From Coniochaeta sp. PMI_546 (Eukaryota; Ascomycota; Sordariomycetes; Coniochaetales; Coniochaetaceae): 64,000 bases of DNA. Below, one piece after another: positions 34,901 through 44,927 of this stretch; positions within the stretch are counted from its first letter, which is position 1, and every line of letters starts with the position of its first letter. The stretch lies in contig MU271144.1 in the NCBI GenBank assembly GCA_021432605.1, positions 1,360,606 through 1,424,605 of the forward strand, in the 5' to 3' direction. The translations under genes were made by a program, and so were the position numbers. Under the pieces are notes generated by a model. It was not told the DNA's origin and made no database searches. It worked only from the letters and a program-made list of their open reading frames with translations.

Positions 34901-35935
34901 GCGTCCAGATGATGCAAGCCATGACAACTGGCACTCGGATAGGACCGGTGTGCGAGATGTTGGCTATGTGGCAGGGTCGGAAAGTGGCTTGATCTGGTAT
35001 GCATCGATGGGGGCCTCATGTAGGTCTCACCTTGTGCATTAGAGTTGAACCTCAGTCCCGGGGCTCCATTCAGCAAGCTGGCTGCCCAGAATCAGGCCGA
35101 ACCCCCACCTGCTCTGGCGGTCACTGGTTTCCCGGCTTTCCCAGTACCGACTCACCTACACGTCCCAGGGTCTTGTTCAAGTGACTCCGTCGAGATTCTC
35201 TCAGATGCCCAGCTTCTTTGAAGTGTTCAAGTTGGCTCCAGCCAGACATGGCTTTATGACGGATCGCTAGCACATAAAATGCATATTGATGAGGACCCGC
35301 ACTCGAGATTCTGAAAATCAAGTGTGGAACGCTGCAGTATGTCTACGTAGCTCCTGCATATCGCCATGACGATGTGGGCTACCTAGTTGATTGATGCTAG
35401 AGCGATATATTGTACCTGGGAAGACTTGAAGTCAAAGTCGGCAGTAAGCAAAGCCTCAGTCTCTTCGGACAATTTCGACCAGTAAATTGCGCCGCTTGAA
35501 CGCGTGTGGCAGTCCAATGGCAGCCCAACCTCTTTGGTAGAAAAGCAACTTTGTTGGTCGGGCAGTGACACGCCAGGGCTGGAAGGCGCGCCATCCACCA
35601 CACCCTGAACTTTGTACAACTCATCACCACACCACCATCAATATCGTTGATAATGAGGGTATCTGCCACACAGGTCGCCCCTAGATGAAACATACATTTC
35701 AGGAGATGGCGATGGCCACGTCTGCCGTAGAGTCCCGACTCTCACTGAATCGGCACTTAGAAGCTTGCCCTGCCAAGTCGTGGGTGAAGCGCTAACGGCC
35801 ATGATCTCACTTTGTCCGCTATAGCACCATAAGATCTCCTATCTCTGGCGTAGGCCGTCAGGAATGCGTTCCGTGACGTTGCGGCATATCACCTCCCTCT
35901 CCTTGACTGACTTCTACCCGCGGTGCGGACGGCGC
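31962..35935. other. 4-kb stretch without a convincing gene
   Basis: This lies between the HAP3 start and the GIM4 stop. The first kilobase or more is likely HAP3 promoter and leader. Open frames up to 130 codons occur (minus 32952-33341, plus 33447-33785, minus 35383-35693) but none shows a known motif. Between 34500 and 35700 short minus-strand frames with plausible composition (for example 34746-34934 and 35383-35619) could be exons or remnants of a broken gene. I cannot join them into anything I recognise. Confidence 0.4.
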
Positions 35936-36588
35936 TCAAGACTGCACGACTTGGACATTGTTCTTCTTCTGTTAGAAGAATAAACAAAGTTAGCACAGCT
36001 AGCGTCTGTGTGGCGGCTTGAAAAGTCATGCATGACGTACCTTCCAAGTCTCCAGCTCGTCCTGCTTCAACTTGTAGCTCTTGACGAGGTCGTCCAGCAC
36101 CTTCTTCAACCCATCGGCGTTAGTCTTGAGGGCCGGTATCACATCCTTGACCGTCCGCTCCACAAGCACTCCATTAATCATTCGGAAGCACTTGCGGTCT
36201 TCCGGCAGGGGATTTAAAGTTTCGAGAACGAGCCTGTAGGTTATAATTAGCGCGAGCGAAGATGAGCGGTGAATATGGAGCGGTGAGAGAGCGGCGTGTC
36301 TGAGAGTCGGGGAGGTCAAAGCCACCAAAGTCTGACACCGACATGTCCGCTTCCATGACTCGAGATACCTCGAGACGACATGGGAAGAGGCCACAGAGAA
36401 GACTCACTTGTGTTCCTCTGCTTCTTGCTCGACGTCACCGATCTTCTGCGCAATCTGCTGCAGCGTATTTTTGTAATTCGAGTACTGAACTTGCAGATCT
36501 GTTTTGGTTTGTTAACATAATGACTCCATGTCTGTTATCCACGAAATGGCTCACCTTGCTGCCTCTTGGATGATACTTGAGACGCCAT
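35936..36588 (-). CDS. GIM4: prefoldin subunit 2
   Basis: Four exons (36588-36555, 36498-36408, 36233-36041, 35968-35936; introns 56, 174 and 72 bp) encode 116 residues, close to yeast Gim4 (111). Prefoldin is a hexameric cytosolic chaperone that hands actin and tubulin to the chaperonin CCT; subunit 2 is a beta type. Two coiled-coil helices flank a beta hairpin. The first helix is in SSKRQQDLQVQYSNYKNTLQ and QIAQKIGDVEQEAEEHK, the hairpin in LNPLPEDRKCFRMINGVLVE, and the second helix runs from VIPALKTNADGLKK through KLKQDELETW. The 3' exon adds only KKNNVQVVQS. The gene is divergent from CMC2, 342 bp away. Confidence 0.92.
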
Positions 36589-36930
36589 CTTGTGCGGTTA
36601 GACGCTGTGAGATCCTGGGCGAAACTTTGACGATGCAATTGTTCATGAGCTGAGGATGTGAGGTCGAAGCTAGTGGTGGCCCAAGCTTTCCGCTGCGCAT
36701 ATCAGAAGGGCCGTTCTACACCAAGTAGCCTGGTGAAGTTCCATGTTTAAGGATAAGTTCCCTTGAACAGCTAGCGTGGACGCTAAAGATGCTTAACGCC
36801 GATAAAGCTAGTATCCGACATCCGCGAATCGTACGAGAGCACTCGATTTTTACTTCCACGATTCCGAAGCTATACATAGGCTATCACCAACCAGTATTTG
36901 TTTCAGTGCCTGTTTGGTCTCGAGTCCAAA
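36589..36930. promoter_or_regulatory. GIM4/CMC2 divergent promoter
   Basis: 342 bp between two divergent start codons. Both promoters must lie here. No motif stands out. Confidence 0.5.
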
Positions 36931-37229
36931 ATGCATCCCCATTTGCACACAAAAGACAACCTTGGTAAGCGCCACGGCCTTTGAGCCGAAAATGCCCGCG
37001 AGAATCTAACTTGTCTGCAGGTTGCGAGGAAGTCATGGTGGCCCTCGAACAGTGCCACGCCCAGGGCTTCATGTGGAAGGCCATGGGAATGTGCAACGAT
37101 GCGAAAACGGAGCTCAGCAAATGTCTGAGAGCGGAGCGCGTCAAGATGCAGGCCGCCAACCGAAGCGGCCGGTCCGAGAAGCAAGACCGTGTGCGGCAGC
37201 TGTGGAAGGAGATCGACGAGAACTCGTGA
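36931..37229 (+). CDS. CMC2: Cmc2-type twin CX9C mitochondrial assembly factor
   Basis: Two exons (36931-36964, 37021-37229; 56-bp intron with CTAAC branch) encode 80 residues. The protein opens with MHPHLHTKDN, as Cmc2 proteins do (MHP start). It has two CX9C pairs, CEEVMVALEQC and CNDAKTELSKC, which form the twin-disulphide hairpin imported by Mia40 into the intermembrane space. Cmc2 is needed for cytochrome c oxidase biogenesis. The C-terminus is a charged helix (RSEKQDRVRQLWKEIDENS). Exon 1 is too short to be found by frame length alone; the start was chosen from the MHP signature and phase. Confidence 0.92.
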
Positions 37230-37529
37230 TCCGACCCGATATACGATAAAAGCTCTTTTCCCATCTGGGCGATGAGCATGTACGATACGATTCAAGCGGG
37301 AGCATGGCGTTTATCTGGACGGTGCAGGACACAGGACACCGGCGCTTGCCGCTTGTGATAACGAGCTATGCTTGTACATGATCTTGGCAGCATTGAGAGG
37401 AGTTTCATTCATTCATTGTACAAAAGGCTGTATATATGGCTTGCTTTGGTGTCTGCGCGATTCGAGACCTACAGCATGGCGTTTCGCAAAACGGCTACCG
37501 CCAAGCGCATCCCTTCTACGGGCCACGAC

Positions 37530-37954
37530 TCACAACCTCCGACGGAAAGCAGAGCCGAATGTATACAGGCCGTAGAGAGCGACGATGCTCAGGGCGATAG
37601 GCACAGGCTTTTGCAGGCGGATAGCTCGAGGGATAGAGGAACCGCCGAGGACAACGGAAGCGAGGAGACCGAGCTCAATGCCATACGGCTGGTTGTTCTG
37701 GATACGGTAGCCGCCAAGGGCGTCTGCATGGACGTTAGTTGATGTACTTGACACTATTCTAGAAATACAAGGCAGCTCACAGAGTGCGCCGACTGTGCAA
37801 CCAGCAATGACCGAGGGAAGTGAACCCGTCCTGGCATATCCGACGATGCCGCCAGTGGCCGTCAGCGCGGCAAGGATGAATGCAGGACCTTCGAGACCCT
37901 GCGTGTCGTGTGTCAGTAATCAATCCAGTGTCGAGTGACCATTGGTCTTACCAT
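37530..37954 (-). CDS. TMEM14 family small membrane protein
   Basis: Three exons (37954-37952, 37898-37781, 37723-37530; introns 53 and 57 bp) encode 104 residues. The sequence starts MGLEGPAFILAALTATGG and continues with GYARTGSLPSVIAGCTVGAL and YALGGYRIQNNQPYGIELGL. This is the Gly-rich three- to four-helix pattern of the TMEM14/UPF0136 family, and it ends in a basic RRRL. Family members sit in organelle membranes; animal TMEM14C is a mitochondrial protein involved in porphyrin transport. Function in fungi is not established. The coding part of exon 1 is only the ATG, as in PUP3 and PRE10 in this window. It is divergent from PRE10 and convergent with CMC2, 300 bp away. Confidence 0.87.
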
Positions 37955-38593
37955 CTTGACGACTTGATTCTGAACTATGTTGTGATATACGTGTCTTTTG
38001 AGTTGCAATGTTTAGCCGTCAATGCCAGGATCGAGCTGCATCACGTCAACCCTTGGAGCTCGACGGCTGCTTCCATTCAGGTACCGAGGTGTGGGGTAGT
38101 TCGCTCTCGTCGGAGATAAGAAGTACCTGGATCTGTACGGAGCCTTCTACTAGTTTGGATGTATCTAGCATCCGTCACGTATCGGACAGTGAAATCCACC
38201 ACATAGCATACCTTACGGACAGGATAGCTTCGGACTAGGACACTCACATCTGTGTGGCACTGAGCAGCAAATTATCCTGGTTGAAAAGCAGCAGTCATAT
38301 AGAGGGTTGAACTTCAGTAGGACTGTAGGAGTAAAGATGTGGCTACCATAGTAGTCGGTGTGGCTGATGGTACTTGCCAGCTGCAAGGTTGGAGCTAAAG
38401 GAAGCACGCGCCACACATGCAACAGGCGCCTTGCAACGCGCAGCTCCAGGTTGCCTGAAGGCTGAAGCTCAACGTCTCAAAGTCCAAAAGTCCAGACAAC
38501 CAAACCGCACCAACCGAGCTCCAGATTTCCGGTGTCGACCCTCTCTACCGTAACAACTTCATCCCAGGAATAGATCAAAGCTGATCGAGCACC
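37955..38593. promoter_or_regulatory. TMEM14/PRE10 divergent promoter
   Basis: 639 bp between divergent starts. A GC-rich segment near 38400-38450 has repeated GCGCC/GCGC words (CACGCGCCACAC, AGGCGCCTTG, AACGCGCAG). I see no exact GGTGGCAAA proteasome element. Confidence 0.4.
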
Positions 38594-39615
38594 ATGGTAA
38601 GCTTCAGGCCCGTTTCTCTGATCCCGTTTACCTTCGCTGAAGCTAAAGTCTGCTCCGTCGCCATGTAGACGTCCATAGGAACAGGCTACGATCTCGCCAA
38701 CTCCATCTTCTCCCCCGACGGTCGCAATTTCCAAGTCGAGTATGCAGTAAAGGCAGTCGAGAATGGCGGAACATCAATCGGCATCCGGTGCAAGGACGGC
38801 GTTGTCTTGGCGGTCGAGAAGGTCATCACATCAAAACTGCTGAAGCCCGGTGCGAACAAGAGAATCGCGACGATCGACAGGCATCTCGGTGTAGTACGTT
38901 GTGACCTGTCATTCTTCTCCAGTTACGCGGCAGCTTGACTCACTCGTGACTTCTCCACAAACAGGTCTACTCAGGCATGGTCCCCGACGGCCGGCACTTC
39001 GTCGACCGCGCAAGGGACGAGGCCCGCGGCTGGCGCGAGACCTTCAAGACGCCCATCGGTACCGTCGACCTGGCCAGCCGCATGGGCGGGTACCTGCAAG
39101 CCCACACTCTGTACCAGTACGTACGGCCCTTCGGCATCACGGCCATCATAGCCGGCTACGACAGCGAGCTCGAGGCGCCCGTCGAGGGCGAGGTCGGCAA
39201 GGGTCCCTCGGTCGGTGCGGGTGGCAAGGTCGCTGGCAAGAAGCACGGCGGTCCGTTCCTGTACATGATCGAGCCCTCGGGACTGTACTGGGGCTACTAT
39301 GGCGCTGCCACGGGCAAGGGCCGCCAGTCGGCCAAGGCCGAGCTAGAGAAGCTGGATCTCGCGGCTGGCGAGCTGAGTCTGGAGCAGGCGGTTAAGGAGG
39401 CGGCGAGGATCATCTACGTTGCCCATGATGATAACAAGGACAAGGAGTTCGAGCTCGAGATGAGCTGGATCAGTGGCGCTGACGGACCGACGAAGGGAAG
39501 GCATGAGGAGGTCCCAAAGGCTATCAGGGAGGAAGCCGAGAGGCTGGCGAAGAAGGCTTTGGAGGGAGATGACGAGGATGAAGAGAAGAAGGACGATGAA
39601 AAGATGGAGGAGTGA
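38594..39615 (+). CDS. PRE10: 20S proteasome subunit alpha-7
   Basis: Three exons (38594-38596, 38669-38893, 38965-39615; introns 72 and 71 bp) encode 292 residues. This is the alpha-ring subunit Pre10/PSMA3. The N-terminal gate segment [19 protein letters not shown] and [20 protein letters not shown] are conserved. The block [20 protein letters not shown] is diagnostic of this subunit. It is longer than yeast Pre10 for two reasons. A Gly/Lys/Glu-rich insertion of about 25-30 residues (about 142-171) lies between the IIAGYD strand and [12 protein letters not shown], and a highly charged Glu/Asp/Lys tail ends [11 protein letters not shown]. The start codon is the only coding part of exon 1. 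It acts in cytosolic and nuclear proteasomes. Confidence 0.94.
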
Positions 39616-40554
39616 GCGCTTCTCGGCGTGTTGCGTTGGAGCTTGTACTTGTATCAACATGCCGGTCATCGGCTTTTTACTGCGAACAGGAGATCCATAG
39701 AATAATTGCCATTCGGATTCCGGAAGAAGCGCGCTGATCGTCTTTACGCATTGTACTTACTTAGGGACACTTGACGCAACGACCAGGCAAGTACCGACCA
39801 TATGTGCCTGCTGTGTCTTGAGTCTTGAGGTCTCGTGATATATCTACCTGTCTTGGTCTCTTAGCATTCGGTCTAAGCTGACTGGGGTCAGTCTGTACCG
39901 CGAAATTCAGCAAGAGTAACCACTGAGAAAGTCCGACTCCAACTGAACATCCCCGTCCATTCGCCGATTGGTGTCGGGCAAGCCGGAAGCTGTGGCATAT
40001 CCCGAAGAGACGGATCGGGAACTAAGCCATACGCCTACATATATCAAAGGCACAGACGGTGGAGGGTATTGTAACGGGGTAAAGGGAAGAGGTAAGGATC
40101 TGGCATCCTAGACTCTTGCCCTATGTTTTGGAGTATAAAGCTCCGAAAGACCTTGTGTCTCAAGGTATGCTCAAGAAACCCTGAGATTATTTCTGGCAGA
40201 CGGCTAAAACCCACAAGTATGTTCTGCTGTTGATGCCGGGACTATTCTACGAGGTCAACTTTGTAGTGTACCTGCTCATGGTATCGTGGCCCTTCCTCCT
40301 TGGACGTGATAGAAGGTCATCAATGGGGGATCACTCTACCGATGACGCGGTCAGCGCACTGCTTGGCAGACGGTCACGAAGCCTGTCAACAATGCTACCT
40401 ATCATGGAATGAAAGCAAACTCACATTGACACCCGGAGCAGAGACTGACGTCAAGAACGAAATAAGGATTACCACACGATATTTATTGTAGGGTATCTAA
40501 ACTACCTAGGCATTTGCTTCTGATCCAAGTCCGTACTGACTGTATTCTCGCTAA
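39616..40554. other. convergent intergenic region, PRE10 / POL5
   Basis: 939 bp with two 3' flanks and no recognisable gene. A frame of about 60 codons near 40230-40412 is not supported by any motif. Confidence 0.45.
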
Positions 40555-43500
40555 CTAAGCCTCCCTCTGAGTCGCAGCATATGACGCATGGCTTTGGCAC
40601 CAGTTGATCCAGTCCACAAAGAATGATGGCTGAATCTTGGCTTCGCCCTTGAACCAGGAAAGCTGCGTCCTATGATACAGATCGAACACGTCGTCAACCC
40701 GGCTGACCGGGGTGGCAAAGCAAACGGTCCAGGCACACGAGAGGCTGGCGGTGGAGGCGGCCTTGGCGAAGGTATGCGACAGGTCTTTTACTGCCTCAGC
40801 GTGAACCCCCTCTAGTACATGGAAGATCGTCTCCAGATCAACGTTTGTGGCTGAGGCTTCGCCATCCTTCCGCGACTTCTTCAAGCTCTTCGAGAAGTCG
40901 AGAACGATGCCGCATGCCTTGTTCGCAAGAGGCTTTGCTTTCGTTGTCCGGATGAGCTCCAGTAGTGGGAGAAGGGTCTGGAAGGCTAGTGGATTGTAGG
41001 TGGCGGCCTCCTTCTTGACAAAGATAGCCAAAAGGTCCAGGATACGATGCTTGAAGTCGACAACCGACTGCTTGGCATCCTTCTTATCCTTCTTTTTCGA
41101 CGAGCCCTTCGCTCGCTGCTTGAAGATTTCGACCAGTTTGTTGTCGAGCTCCATCATCTCCGAATCGCTCATGTCAGAATCGTCGTCCTCCGACTCGGCT
41201 TCGTTATCCTTGTCCAGCCGGTGGCTCTTGAGCACTGCCGCCAGTGCATCGTCCAGGGCTTCAAGGTCCCCATCAGCTGCATCAGGTTCCTCGTTCTGCT
41301 GGTCTGCATCTGACTCTTCGTCGCTGGCATCACTAGCCTCGCCCACCCCCGCATCAGAATCGGCATCCTCAAGATCAACTATTTCTACATCAGAATCCAG
41401 AGACTCGTCGTCACCGTCTTCGTCGTCATCTTCATCCTCGCCCGCTAGATCTTCATCCTCGGTGCTGAATAGCGCCTGTTGCCCCTTTTCGCTTTCCTCG
41501 GCAGTCAGCGGATCGGTCAGAAGCTTGATAGCTTGTTCCGACATGATATGGGTGAACGCCTCGAATACTTGCTGAGAGACCTGCCTCATCAAGGAGGAGT
41601 GCCGAGCCACCATGGACAGCAATATCTCAACCAGGAACTCGGATATTCCGGTATCATCCTCAGTATCCCTATTCTTCAGTTTGTCGTAGCATTGCTCCAA
41701 GTCTGCAAGCGTCTCCAAGGCGTCGGGTTCTTCGTTGTACAGTTGAAGAAGGCCCACGGCGTGCAGCAGCGCCAGCCCTTGATAAGGGGCAACAAGTTCC
41801 TTCTCAACACCGCTAGTATCAAGGAGATCCTTAAGCCTCTCGAGGGCCTGAACATACTCGGCCTGGATCTCCTCGTCGGTTCCTACATCGGCCTCGATGA
41901 GAAGCACGGCATTACAGAACTGTCCGAAGTCCTCCCGTCTCCGCACGAATCTTGCAAAGGCGGAGGATAGTCTGTTTTGTAACATGCTTCGAATATTGCC
42001 AGCGTCTGGGTCCGAGTCCTGTTTCGCGTATGCGATCTTGCCCAACTCTTGCAGGGCCAACCCGGCTACGGAAGTTGAGCTATCCCCTTCGGTTACTGGA
42101 GAGTCTGTAGGCAAGCTAGCCAGCTTGAACAGGTAGTTGGCATAGACTTGGACGGATTGCGGAGGTTCCAGATTGTTGGCGCTTTTGAGGATTTCGAGGA
42201 TCGCGGGACCATCCGTGTTTCGTGTGTATTGGAGCACTTTCTCGACCGTTTTGGTGTTGGTCCGTTGGTCAAAGTTATACGCTCCATTCTTGCCAAGCAG
42301 ATGTGTCAATACGGGCTTGATGATCGATGGTTCCTTTTGGGCGGTGACCTCGACAGCTTTCAAGGCCTTTAGAGCAGCACGGTGGAGAAAACGATCCTCT
42401 CTCGCAGCTTGGTTCATCAGGCAGACCATCAAGTTTTTGCTGAAGATCCTGTCAACGATAAAAGGGCATGTAGCTCCATCCTCGAGCATCTTCTGGAAAA
42501 TCATGAAACCCGAGAATTTCTGGTGGTCAGACGCGATCTTTGAAAAGAAACTGTCGTCAACGACCCTATTCCAGAATTGTTCAAAGTCCGTTGATGATGA
42601 TGCTTTGGTTGCATCAAGAGCCTTGAAGTGCTCCAGGAGGATATCCCAGACCCAGTGAAGCTGGGCAGTCCAGTTGTTGTGTTTCGGCTTCCCCACAGTC
42701 GCCTCGCCGTCCTGGGATGTATCGCGTCCACTGTCCTTGAGTGACTGGGTAAGGTCCGGTAACGATTTCGCGGCCAGGGGATCGGTCCATGGCTTGGACG
42801 GCAGCTTCAGTTCTTCTCCGAATCGATCCATGGCTGCTATCCAGATGCCAACACCTTCCGGAGTCTGGGCATGTCCCTTCTCAGCTAGTTTCTGTAACGT
42901 GGCGCCGGCCAACTTCGGCTTCATCAGTCTGACAGCCTCGACAACGACCCAGCCGCACTGCGGCCGGAGCCAGACCTTTTTTTCGGAAAGCTTAAGGAGA
43001 AGGTCGAGAACAGAAAGCCATCTCGTCTTGTCCTTAAACAGTATGTTCGCACGGACAAAGCATTCGATGCCAAATAACTGCCCAAAGTAGTGGTCTCTCT
43101 CTTCCTTGCCCGGTATGCTCCCATTTGGCTGTGTCTTTTCCACCAGGGTTTGAAGGACTTTGTCGAAGGTCAGGGCAGGGTACCGGGAGGCAGCCAAGTC
43201 TTTCTTCCCGAACAACTGGCTGAGTAGCTCAGTCAATACAAGACTAAAACCTAGACGTGAGGCATTCCGTCCGCTGGCTAGACCGCGGAAAAGACGGTTC
43301 GCAAGATGCCGGTGGAGAACAGACTCAGCGACGGTCTCTTCGCCTAGTAAACCCGATATGATGGCATCTGCAGCATTGATTCGATCGTCGGCATCCTCGC
43401 TACCGAGAAGTTCGTAAAGATGGGCCTCTCTCTTGCGCTCGTCACCAGCAGGGCATTCGGAGAAGGGAGCCTTGTCGAGTACCTTAGTCCCGTTGCTTAA

Positions 43501-43611
43501 CTGTGGCTTGGAGGAGCGATTAGTAATCTCAGTCTTCTGTTTGACACGTTTCTGAGCCGGCTGGGCATTGACGAGAACGTCCTTGGGACCTCGCTTTCGT
43601 TTACTGCCCAT
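40555..43611 (-). CDS. POL5: Pol5 / MYBBP1A-like nucleolar protein
   Basis: One uninterrupted frame of 1,018 residues from the ATG at 43611 (MGSKRKRGPKD). An in-frame ATG at 43701 would add 30 residues without family support. Pol5 is named DNA polymerase V but is a helical-repeat protein of the MYBBP1A family needed for rRNA synthesis and 60S ribosome maturation in the nucleolus. Signs are the basic Lys/Arg N-terminus, the early block GLASGRNASRLGFSLVLTEL, long Leu-rich helices, and a very acidic segment (about 713-817, mostly Asp, Glu and Ser, for example EDEDLAGEDEDDDEDGDDE). A Lys-rich block (KGSSKKKDKKD) follows, and then the conserved C-terminal repeats. It shares a 1.3-kb region with the divergent WD-repeat gene. 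Confidence 0.88.
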   Translation of the reverse strand: MGSKRKRGPKDVLVNAQPAQKRVKQKTEITNRSSKPQLSNGTKVLDKAPFSECPAGDERKREAHLYELLGSEDADDRINAADAIISGLLGEETVAESVLHRHLANRLFRGLASGRNASRLGFSLVLTELLSQLFGKKDLAASRYPALTFDKVLQTLVEKTQPNGSIPGKEERDHYFGQLFGIECFVRANILFKDKTRWLSVLDLLLKLSEKKVWLRPQCGWVVVEAVRLMKPKLAGATLQKLAEKGHAQTPEGVGIWIAAMDRFGEELKLPSKPWTDPLAAKSLPDLTQSLKDSGRDTSQDGEATVGKPKHNNWTAQLHWVWDILLEHFKALDATKASSSTDFEQFWNRVVDDSFFSKIASDHQKFSGFMIFQKMLEDGATCPFIVDRIFSKNLMVCLMNQAAREDRFLHRAALKALKAVEVTAQKEPSIIKPVLTHLLGKNGAYNFDQRTNTKTVEKVLQYTRNTDGPAILEILKSANNLEPPQSVQVYANYLFKLASLPTDSPVTEGDSSTSVAGLALQELGKIAYAKQDSDPDAGNIRSMLQNRLSSAFARFVRRREDFGQFCNAVLLIEADVGTDEEIQAEYVQALERLKDLLDTSGVEKELVAPYQGLALLHAVGLLQLYNEEPDALETLADLEQCYDKLKNRDTEDDTGISEFLVEILLSMVARHSSLMRQVSQQVFEAFTHIMSEQAIKLLTDPLTAEESEKGQQALFSTEDEDLAGEDEDDDEDGDDESLDSDVEIVDLEDADSDAGVGEASDASDEESDADQQNEEPDAADGDLEALDDALAAVLKSHRLDKDNEAESEDDDSDMSDSEMMELDNKLVEIFKQRAKGSSKKKDKKDAKQSVVDFKHRILDLLAIFVKKEAATYNPLAFQTLLPLLELIRTTKAKPLANKACGIVLDFSKSLKKSRKDGEASATNVDLETIFHVLEGVHAEAVKDLSHTFAKAASTASLSCAWTVCFATPVSRVDDVFDLYHRTQLSWFKGEAKIQPSFFVDWINWCQSHASYAATQREA

Positions 43612-44927
43612 TTTGTCACTGGTGGATGTGAATATAGTGGAAAAAAGGAGTTGGTTCATATGGCCGTGCGATAGCTTCAACACTCCCAAATTTTTGGACA
43701 TAGGTAGTTCTGCCAGGCGCTACCGCCAATTCTAAGAATCCACTACAGGACCTCATCATTGGATTGACCGTGTGAATCCCTGCGTAGCGGCAGGGACGTT
43801 GCTAAGTGCGCTCGAGCCTTTCCCCCGCCCCCACTCAACCGATTCCTAAAAGGCAATCCACGCTGCAGCACCTGGTCAGAAGATGCCTTATACGGCCTGG
43901 GAATTTGATCTGGTGAAAGGTTCAACAGGTGACGAGGCTGATGATCGCAGACCTAGTAGTATAACTGATCACTCCTGTTGCTGGATTCCGCGCCTGCAAT
44001 GGATGAAGCTGTCGTGATCGGGTGAGCCACGGAGGATGCGGAAGAGAATATGATATTGAGTATCAGAAATGTGATCGATCGCAACAAAGGCAGAACGGGA
44101 CAAGGGAGAGTGATCACAGTGATCGCAAAGAAGAGTAATATGCACTGTCTCTGCACAGTACGGACAAGTCGCAGTGGGTGAGGTGGTCCTTTACCTTCTC
44201 CTTTAGGTACCGGTAGAATACCTTAGCTTTGACGCCAGCAAAGGACAAAGGTTGTCAGCCCTAAGGTACTTCAGTCGATGCCTGCACAGTGCGGATCAGG
44301 CCAATACCTCACCCCACGAGGATCCGCAGCGGAGTAGGTGAGGTAGTACGTACCGGGCATCTCTCAGCTCTACTGCGTTAGAACAAGGCGACTCTCGGAC
44401 TCGAACCTGATGGTGGAACGAACAGTCGCACCAACTCTCCCATTCCTTGCCGTTAACGACAGAGCGAACCGTCTGTCAAAGTGGCCATCCACCTGGAGTG
44501 GCCTTGAGAACTGGCAATAGTTTGACACGCTTTGCACCGCCATCGAGAGCGTGCACCACTCTCCGTGATACTGTCTGACTGTCACACTCTAGCGCAACGC
44601 CTGCTAACGACGAACCAACGAACGCGGGGAAGTCCCGCGCGCGACCAAGTCCTGGTTAGGCGATAGCACCCGCGAAGTGCATTTCCCGACAATTTTACTC
44701 CTTCCACGGTTTTGCGACCTGGCGGAGGGCAACTTGACCAACCCAGAAGTACAGTCAGAAGTATTGTACGATTGACAGAAGGCAGCCACCACCTCTCAAG
44801 GCGTGCGGCGTAGTGAGGTCCTGGACAGCGCCGCTCCTTCGGCGAAGGGATCCAGGGCCTGCGTGGCCCTCGCTCGATGTGTACTGCGCGGTTGCTCCGT
44901 ACCCATCGTTGATACTTTGAGGCTGTC
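43612..44927. promoter_or_regulatory. POL5/WD-repeat divergent intergenic region
   Basis: 1.3 kb between divergent starts. Pairs of short GGTACCG/GGTACGG-like words occur near 44205-44360. The minus-strand open frame at 44582-44947 (121 codons) has no known motif and overlaps the plausible WD-gene 5' leader. Confidence 0.4.

Noticed and set aside
44395-44420. TTCGAGTCC-like element that resembles a tRNA T-loop (minus strand)
   Set aside because: The flanking bases do not form a five-pair T stem and no anticodon arm is found upstream.
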